Source: JANNWF01 sp052390415 (GTDB taxonomy: Bacteria; Pseudomonadota; Gammaproteobacteria; Xanthomonadales; Xanthomonadaceae). From it: DNA of 6,436 bases. Both the position numbers and the translations under genes were made by a program. The notes under the pieces were generated by a model. It ran no database searches. It was not told the origin of the DNA and saw nothing but the letters and a program-made list of their open reading frames with translations. The stretch covers positions 1-6,436 of the forward strand of contig JBQTGY010000175.1 in NCBI GenBank assembly GCA_052390415.1, written 5' to 3'. This document shows, piece by piece, positions 1 through 4,520 of the stretch; the first letter of the stretch is position 1; the number at the start of each line of letters is the position of its first letter.

Positions 1-387
1 TCCGCTCAGGGTCTCGCTGCGCTTGCGGTCGGCGCCGTCATGGGTGAGGACGGTGAGGCGACCCTCGGGCTCGGTCTGCTGGATCAGCCGATCCCGATCA
101 TCGAACTGGCGCGTGGTGATCTTGCCGTTGCCGTCCGTCGCGCTCAGCTGCCGGCCCAGCGCATTGCGCTCTTCAGTCCAATGACCGTAGGCGTCGTACG
201 CGCACTGGGTGCTGTGGAGATCGCCATCCGTGCGACTGCTGCGGTCGCCGTTGGTCGCCACACCGAAACTCTCGGTGACACCGCCGCGATGCGTGCCCAA
301 CATCTCGCTGTCGATGGGTGCGTGCACGGCGCAACCGGTCGCCAGGCTCGCTAGCAACCGCAGCTGCCATGTTCTCTTGCGGATCAC
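1..387 (-). CDS. YD-repeat/RHS-type protein, N-terminal part (runs off left edge)
   Basis: The minus-strand frame is open from 387 to the window edge (129 codons) and has the composition of an RHS/YD-repeat protein: YDAYGHWTEERNALGRQL, then FDDRDRLIQQTEPEGRL, then DGADRKRSETLSG, each a degenerate YD unit. Such proteins form the beta-cocoon shell that encloses a C-terminal toxin. The proposed start is GTG at 387-385, the only start found after the in-frame TAA 12 bases upstream. It gives MIRKRTWQLRLLASLATGC, a short basic and hydrophobic stretch ending in a lipobox-like ATGC with Cys19, so a lipoprotein is possible. The hydrophobic stretch is short, interrupted by Arg10, and no Shine-Dalgarno sequence is visible. 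The alternative is a start at ATG 303, or an RHS core fragment that has lost its 5' end by recombination. The RHS identity is fairly secure; the start and the intactness of the gene are not. Confidence 0.6.
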   Translation of the reverse strand, partial: MIRKRTWQLRLLASLATGCAVHAPIDSEMLGTHRGGVTESFGVATNGDRSSRTDGDLHSTQCAYDAYGHWTEERNALGRQLSATDGNGKITTRQFDDRDRLIQQTEPEGRLTVLTHDGADRKRSETLSG

Positions 388-409
388 GTGGAGAGTTTAG
401 TTGGAATCG

Positions 410-473
410 TTGACCTGCCTGGCATCAAGTCGATGATCAGTTTGTGTGGAATCTACATATGACGGCATGATCA
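410..473 (+). promoter_or_regulatory. Possible brnTA promoter/operator region
   Basis: This is the only sizeable gap upstream of the plus-strand operon and also the divergent gap to the left RHS gene. TTGACC (410-415) and GATGAT (432-437) with a 16-base spacer make a moderate sigma70-like pair (4 of 6 matches in the second hexamer). The palindrome TGATCA occurs twice, at 434-439 and 468-473, 34 bases apart. BrnA-type ribbon-helix-helix proteins are known to repress their own promoters together with BrnT, so the paired palindromes are candidate operator half-sites. This rests on visual matches only. Confidence 0.25.
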
Positions 474-531
474 TCAAACACCGCACCAGACAACTGGCCG
501 AACTGCCCACGTGACTGAGCCACCGCCGACG

Positions 532-831
532 ATGGAACTGGATATCACCTGGGACGTGGCCAAGGCCCAGAGCAACCTCAGCAAGCACGGCGTCAGCTTT
601 ACCCAGGCCGCTAGCGTGCTACTCGATCCGCTGGCCCTGACCGTGTTCGACACCGCGCACAGCGAGCAGGAGGAACGTTGGTTCACCATCGGGCAAGCCC
701 TCGGCGGTACGCTACTGGCCATTGCCCACACCTACCAGACCACCGGCCCCGCCACTGCTACCGTGCGCCTCATTTCCGCTCGCACCGCCACCCGGCACGA
801 GCGAGAGCAGTACCAGAACGAACTGCGATAG
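532..831 (+). CDS. brnT: BrnT family type II toxin (RelE-like ribonuclease)
   Basis: A 99-residue protein with the full BrnT pattern: an N-terminal ITWDVAKAQSNLSKHGVSF block, a central DPLALTVFDTAHSEQEERW block, a beta strand with FTIGQALGGTLLAIAHTY, and the C-terminal LISARTATRHEREQY signature. BrnT toxins are small RelE-fold ribonucleases that stop growth by cutting RNA and are neutralised by BrnA. The Arg/His/Glu-rich C-terminal block is the conserved active-site region of the family. ATG at 532 is chosen because family members begin a few residues before the WD motif. An in-frame GTG at 511 would add seven residues (MTEPPPT); neither start has a convincing Shine-Dalgarno sequence. The toxin-first gene order is normal for brnT-brnA. 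All landmarks appear intact, so the toxin is probably functional. The family call is secure; activity here is inferred. Confidence 0.9.
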   Translation: MELDITWDVAKAQSNLSKHGVSFTQAASVLLDPLALTVFDTAHSEQEERWFTIGQALGGTLLAIAHTYQTTGPATATVRLISARTATRHEREQYQNELR

Positions 832-835
832 GTGA
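830..835 (+). promoter_or_regulatory. Ribosome binding site of brnA
   Basis: AGGTGA lies four bases before the ATG at 840 and overlaps the brnT stop codon TAG (829-831). It fixes the brnA start, and its overlap with the brnT stop suggests that antitoxin translation is coupled to toxin translation. Confidence 0.6.
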
Positions 836-839
836 ACCC

Positions 840-1064
840 ATGAACCCCACCGACCATGACGACATGCCCGCCGAAATCGACTTCGCCAAGGGCGTGCGCG
901 GCAAGTTCCACCGCCCCGGACAACGGCTGCACTTGCCGGTCTATCTCGACGATCCCGTGCAGTCCCGCCTCACCGCGCTCGCCACCGCCAAGGGCATCGA
1001 CCTCTCCGTGCTGGTCAACGACCTGCTGCGCAAGGATCTTGAACTGATCGAAATGGCGCGATAA
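840..1064 (+). CDS. brnA: BrnA family antitoxin (ribbon-helix-helix)
   Basis: A 74-residue protein. Residues 1-29 form an acidic, flexible N-terminus ending in DFAKGVRGKFHRPG. Residues 30-72 read as a ribbon-helix-helix fold: the strand RLHLPVYLD, a helix DPVQSRLTALATAKG, and a second helix LSVLVNDLLRKDLELIE. The family binds and inhibits BrnT and represses the brnTA promoter as a DNA-binding dimer. Its position directly after the toxin gene (8-base gap) supports the pairing. The ATG at 840 has a good ribosome binding site; a longer frame reaching back to 678 merely overlaps brnT. The restriction-modification genes begin 38 bases downstream with no obvious promoter between, so BrnA may also set their expression level. 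The ribbon-helix-helix call is strong; the BrnA subfamily name relies partly on the BrnT neighbour. Confidence 0.85.
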   Translation: MNPTDHDDMPAEIDFAKGVRGKFHRPGQRLHLPVYLDDPVQSRLTALATAKGIDLSVLVNDLLRKDLELIEMAR

Positions 1065-1102
1065 GCGGCACACCAAACAGAATTCACAGACTTCGAAAGC
1101 AC

Positions 1103-2596
1103 ATGAACTCGATCGACTTCGCGCACAGCAACGGCCTGGCTGCCACACGGCAGCTCAGCCGCGAGCAGCAAAAGCAGCTCGGCCAGTTCATGACGCCACC
1201 TGCGATCGCGCGCTTCATGGCGGCGCGCTGTCTGCCGACCACCTCGCCATCCGTGCTGCGCGTCCTCGATCCTGCCGCAGGCAGCGGCATCCTGGCGGCT
1301 GCCGTGATCGACGCGCTGCTCGCACGCGAGCAACCGCCTGCCCGCATTGAGCTCACGCTGTGTGAACTCGACGCGCCATTGATTCCGCTACTTCGTCGGC
1401 TCGCGGATCGTATGCGGCGGCAGGCGCGGCGCGCCGGCGTGGAGATGCACATTGCGATTCATCGCGGCGACTTCCTGCTGTCACCCATCGCGCTTGCGCG
1501 TCAGCCGTGCATGGACGTCGTGATCGCCAATCCGCCCTATTTCAAGATCGGCGCACGCGATCCACGCGCCATCGCCCACGCCGATGCCGTGCATGGACAG
1601 CCCAACATCTACGGCTTGTTCATGGCGGTCTGCGCCAGCCTGCTCAACCCCGCCGGACGCTGGTGCTTCATCACCCCGCGCAGCTGGACCAACGGTGCCT
1701 ACTTCGCCGCGGTGCGCCGACACCTGTTGCGCACGCTGCACCTCGACGCCTTGCACCTGTTCGAGAGTCGGCGCGATCACTTCACTGGCGACGACGTGCT
1801 GCAGGAGGCCATGATCGCCTGGGCCACCGCGCTGGCTCACCCGCAGGGCGAAGTCGTCGTCAGCTCGAGCATGGGCACCGGTGACCTCGCGTTGGCCACC
1901 CTCGCCACTCACCCGGTCGCCGACATCATCGGCGAGGACGCCGAACGCGCCATTGCCTTGCCCGCATCGATCGCCACCGCGCCGTGGGCGCACTGGACCG
2001 CGACGCTCGCGACCTTTGGCCTCAAAGTCAGTACCGGGCCGGTGGTCGCCTTCCGGGCGGTTGACCATCTGCGCCAGACCGCCACCGCTCACACCGTGCC
2101 GCTGCTGTGGATGCAGCACATTGCCCCGATGCAGGTGCGTTGGCCGATCAACAAGAAGCGCGAACACCTGGCCGCCAACGCCGCCACCGCGTGGATGCTG
2201 ATCCCCAACGCGAACTGCGTCGTGATGCGCCGCTTCAGTCCCAAAGAGGACCAACGTCGAATCACCGCCGCGCCGTATCTTGCAGGCCAGCTACCGGGCG
2301 CGATGCTCGGTCTGGAGAATCACACCAACTACATCAGTCGGCCCGGCGGCTCGCTGCTGGTCGAGGAGGCGCGCGGACTGGCCGCCTTTCTCAACAGCTC
2401 CATCGTCGATGCCTACCTGCGCACCATCGCCGGCAACACCCAGGTCAATGCCACCGATTTGCGCAAGCTGCCACTGCCGCCGATTGAGAGGCTGTTGGCG
2501 ATCGGACGCGCCCTCAACGCGCACGCCACCTTGGCTGACGCCGACGCCGCCGTGGCGGGCGCGCTGGGCGACACGCGGCTGGCCGTGGCAGTCTAG
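1103..2596 (+). CDS. Type II N6-adenine DNA methyltransferase (gamma-type, BsuBI/PstI partner)
   Basis: A 497-residue class I SAM-dependent methylase that should transfer a methyl group to the N6 of adenine in the recognition site, protecting host DNA from the neighbouring endonuclease. Motifs run in the gamma-class order: motif X GQFMTPPAIARFMA (27-40), SAM-binding motif I VLDPAAGSGIL (54-64), an acidic CELDAP (87-92, motif II-like), catalytic motif IV NPPYF (143-147), and GRWCFITPRSW (185-195). The C-terminal part (about 300-460) is the putative target-recognition region, with the landmarks RFSPKEDQRR, LGLENHTNYI, EEARGLAAFLNS and GNTQVNATDLRKLPLP typical of methylases that accompany BsuBI/PstI endonucleases. 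As I recall, M.PstI and M.BsuBI are of similar length (about 500 residues). GAAAG at 1095-1099 is a weak ribosome binding site close to the ATG. No key motif is missing. The N6A class is secure; the exact target is not. Confidence 0.93.
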   Translation: MNSIDFAHSNGLAATRQLSREQQKQLGQFMTPPAIARFMAARCLPTTSPSVLRVLDPAAGSGILAAAVIDALLAREQPPARIELTLCELDAPLIPLLRRLADRMRRQARRAGVEMHIAIHRGDFLLSPIALARQPCMDVVIANPPYFKIGARDPRAIAHADAVHGQPNIYGLFMAVCASLLNPAGRWCFITPRSWTNGAYFAAVRRHLLRTLHLDALHLFESRRDHFTGDDVLQEAMIAWATALAHPQGEVVVSSSMGTGDLALATLATHPVADIIGEDAERAIALPASIATAPWAHWTATLATFGLKVSTGPVVAFRAVDHLRQTATAHTVPLLWMQHIAPMQVRWPINKKREHLAANAATAWMLIPNANCVVMRRFSPKEDQRRITAAPYLAGQLPGAMLGLENHTNYISRPGGSLLVEEARGLAAFLNSSIVDAYLRTIAGNTQVNATDLRKLPLPPIERLLAIGRALNAHATLADADAAVAGALGDTRLAVAV

Positions 2597-2601
2597 AGGG
2601 C

Positions 2602-3726
2602 ATGACAGCCCAACACATCGAGGAACCGCGCGCCGCTTACCCGCGCACCTTCCCACTGCCCGATCTCGTGCCACTCGCCGAGGTCGGCAAGCGACTCGAT
2701 CAGCTGTTCCCACCGAGCTTCCCTGATCGCAGCATCCTCGTCGGCGAGCTGGCCGCTCGCGTCGTCTTCATCGCACTCTATGGCGGCATGATTGAGGGCC
2801 AAAACCGCTATTTGCGGCCGTCGCACGTCTATTGCTTCACCAGCAAACAGGCGCGACAGGTCTCGGATACCAGCCGTAGCGCATGGATTGCGAACGCCAA
2901 CCGCCGCGGCTATCGCCCTGCGGGCACACAGTGGTATGCCGACACCAGCAAAGAAACCATCCGCGACGACCTGATCCGCAACCGCTTGGTGCCAATGGGC
3001 TTGATGCACAAGCGCCCCGGTCTCCCGACCACATCCAGTACACCGATCTACGCGCTCACGACAAACTTCGCAGCGCTCTTCTCGCCCGAACTCAGGGGCA
3101 AAACGCTCGACGACGAAATCGAACGCTGGCGCTCGCAGCACCTCGATCCGGCGGTGCAGCAGCGCATGAAACTACGCGCCCAAGGCATCAACAGAAAAAA
3201 GGGTGACGTGTTCGTCGAACTCCCGGACGGCACCCGCATGCGCCTGTCCGCCGGACCCTCAGCCTTGATCGCCCAAGGGCTGATCGAGACCTTTGCGCCG
3301 CGACACCTTGCCAACCCCGCCGTGCTCTGGCTTAGCGCCAGTGACAAGAAGTCCTATCCGCAGTTCGTCAGCCTGGCAGCCACCGTCGGACTGCACATCG
3401 ACGTCAAGAACGAACTGCCCGACCTCATCCTCGCCGACACCGCCCGCACCGGACGCTTCTTCTTTTGCGAAATCGTCGCCTCCGACGGCGCCGTCACCGA
3501 GGAACGTAAGAACGCCCTCATCGAACTCGTCCGCTCGTCCAGCATCCCTACCGACAACGTGCAGTTCGTCACCGCCTTTGAGGACCGCGAAGCACCGGCG
3601 TTTCGCAAGAACTTCAGTCGACTCGCCAGCGACTCCTGGATCTGGTTCCGCACTGAACCGGAATTGCTGGTCGAACTCACCACTTCCAACCGCGCTAATC
3701 TCGTCCCCGAACAGGTCGACGAGTGA
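2602..3726 (+). CDS. BsuBI/PstI family type II restriction endonuclease
   Basis: A 374-residue protein, somewhat longer than BsuBI and PstI as I recall them (just over 300). An N-terminal helical domain (about 25-190) contains EVGKRLDQLFPP, IEGQNRYLRPSHVY and SKETIRDDLIRNRLVPMG, matching the BsuBI/PstI N-terminal region. The catalytic C-terminal domain (about 225-360) contains LWLSASDKKSY, then ELPDLILAD (Asp274), then FFFCEIVASDG (Glu290), then TEERKNAL, consistent with a PD-(D/E)xK nuclease in which the usual Lys two residues after Glu is Val292. It should cut unmethylated DNA at the site protected by the upstream methylase. Prototype enzymes recognise CTGCAG, but specificity cannot be read from the sequence. 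The start lies 5 bases after the methylase stop, with AGAGGG (2595-2600) as an unusually close ribosome binding site; the next in-frame ATG (codon 63) would remove part of the conserved domain. Tandem order places production of the methylase first. Confidence 0.92.
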   Translation: MTAQHIEEPRAAYPRTFPLPDLVPLAEVGKRLDQLFPPSFPDRSILVGELAARVVFIALYGGMIEGQNRYLRPSHVYCFTSKQARQVSDTSRSAWIANANRRGYRPAGTQWYADTSKETIRDDLIRNRLVPMGLMHKRPGLPTTSSTPIYALTTNFAALFSPELRGKTLDDEIERWRSQHLDPAVQQRMKLRAQGINRKKGDVFVELPDGTRMRLSAGPSALIAQGLIETFAPRHLANPAVLWLSASDKKSYPQFVSLAATVGLHIDVKNELPDLILADTARTGRFFFCEIVASDGAVTEERKNALIELVRSSSIPTDNVQFVTAFEDREAPAFRKNFSRLASDSWIWFRTEPELLVELTTSNRANLVPEQVDE

Positions 3727-3845
3727 CCCTCTGCTTCGTGATTGAGATGATCGACGCTGCGCTCAAAAGCACAGCCGTGGCTGCCTGACGACAGCGAGGC
3801 AGGACTGGATGAAGCGACTCTCGCCTGCAGACCGACGCCGGCCGC

Positions 3846-4085
3846 GTGCGCGTCGAGGCGATCCGCTTCGACGGCCAAGTGGTCGCAAAGTTCTACGACA
3901 TGCCCATGCTCGCCAGCACCGAGTATCGCGACAGCGACACCGGGATCCCCATCTCTCAAGTGCTAACGTTTGCGCCGCAGGAAATTGCCGGCATGAATTT
4001 CTCGCTGGAGTTCCATCACCTCGCCGAATCGGGGGAGACACGCATCTTGCTGCGGCGCGTGCCAGGTGCCGCGCAGGCGGGCTAG
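3846..4085 (+). CDS. Small hypothetical protein, possibly the remainder of a broken gene
   Basis: I do not recognise this 79-residue frame. It has balanced, protein-like composition: VEAIRFDGQVVAKFYDMP near the start, then TGIPISQVLTFAPQEIAGMNF and LEFHHLAESGETRILLRRV, suggesting alternating strands. No signal peptide, membrane segment or catalytic motif is apparent. The frame is open upstream to 3813 (SDSRLQTDAGRVRVE), where GTG 3846 is the only conventional early start and has no ribosome binding site. In the neighbouring frame the upstream bases read KAQPWLPDDSEAGLDEATLA (about 3763-3824), which looks coding and would join this frame through one frameshift near 3820, so a disrupted gene is plausible. 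It follows the endonuclease gene by about 120 bases and converges on the minus-strand membrane-protein gene. It may equally be non-coding. Confidence 0.35.
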   Translation: MRVEAIRFDGQVVAKFYDMPMLASTEYRDSDTGIPISQVLTFAPQEIAGMNFSLEFHHLAESGETRILLRRVPGAAQAG

Positions 4086-4136
4086 CAGTGGCGAAAGCAA
4101 ATCAATGACACTGACCCCATCGATCGTTGAAAGCTA

Positions 4137-4520
4137 CTATCGTGATCGCTTGCGGTTCACATGCCAGCAAATAGCAAGAAGAACAGCGATCGCGATCGCC
4201 TCTGCGACCATGGCAGCGAGCACCTCTGAGGCATTCAAATTGCCGTAGTCGAGGAACACGAACGCTGCCGGGAAAATGGTTCCTGCGACCTTGCTAGGGA
4301 CCGGAGCCCACAAGATGGCGACAGGCAACCATCGAACAAAGAAACGGGCCGTTCCGTTGAAGAATAGCGAAATGATCCAAGACAGGCCGACCGCCATCAG
4401 GGTCACGATGACCATCGCACCGAGAAGTAACGGGATGATGCCGGACGGGTCGGAAGCCAAAGCGTCGCCTGAGAGGAAAGACAGTGGCGCCGCCGCACCC
4501 AACTTAACGGAGCGCTTCAT
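4137..4520 (-). CDS. Small membrane protein, candidate immunity protein of the RHS toxin
   Basis: A 127-residue hydrophobic protein. Residues 1-23 (basic MKRSVK, then a hydrophobic run ending ALAS before DPSG) resemble a signal peptide. Three candidate membrane segments follow: about 27-54 (IIPLLLGAMVIVTLMAVGL), about 60-90 (two shorter stretches broken by Pro), and about 99-121 (AMVAEAIAIAVLLAICW). The tail is basic, NRKRSR. The ATG overlaps the end of the RHS toxin gene by 17 bases and has its own good ribosome binding site, so the two genes are translationally linked. In polymorphic toxin loci the gene directly after the toxin usually encodes its specific immunity protein; a membrane-embedded one fits a toxin acting on membrane or periplasm. 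Its lower GC matches the toxin domain and not the surrounding genes. I recognise no family; the immunity role is inferred from position. Confidence 0.7.
   Translation of the reverse strand: MKRSVKLGAAAPLSFLSGDALASDPSGIIPLLLGAMVIVTLMAVGLSWIISLFFNGTARFFVRWLPVAILWAPVPSKVAGTIFPAAFVFLDYGNLNASEVLAAMVAEAIAIAVLLAICWHVNRKRSR

Noticed and set aside
40..354. Plus-strand open frame of 104 codons at the left edge
   Set aside because: It is the complement of the YD-repeat coding sequence, which has recognisable motifs on the minus strand.
1481..2254. Long minus-strand open frame of 257 codons antisense to the methylase
   Set aside because: It lies fully within a gene with intact methylase motifs; long antisense frames are common at this GC and its translation is Gly/Arg/His-rich without domain features.
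2593..3141. Minus-strand open frame of 182 codons antisense to the endonuclease N-terminal domain
   Set aside because: It overlaps well-supported plus-strand coding sequence and shows no independent protein features.
3772..3802. Inverted repeats CAGCC-GT-GGCTG (3772-3783) and CTGCCT...AGGCAG (3781-3802) as a terminator after the endonuclease gene
   Set aside because: The first has only a 2-base loop, the second a 6-base stem with a 10-base loop; they overlap and neither is followed by a T tract.
388..3812. Search for direct repeats or attachment sites bounding the TA-RM cassette
   Set aside because: Only short shared words (GATGATC, CTGCCTG) were found near the two ends, no more than expected by chance; no transposase or integrase gene is present in the window.
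3354..3959. Minus-strand open frame of 201 codons antisense to the endonuclease end
   Set aside because: It covers the conserved catalytic domain on the other strand; composition is shadow-like and no motif is visible.
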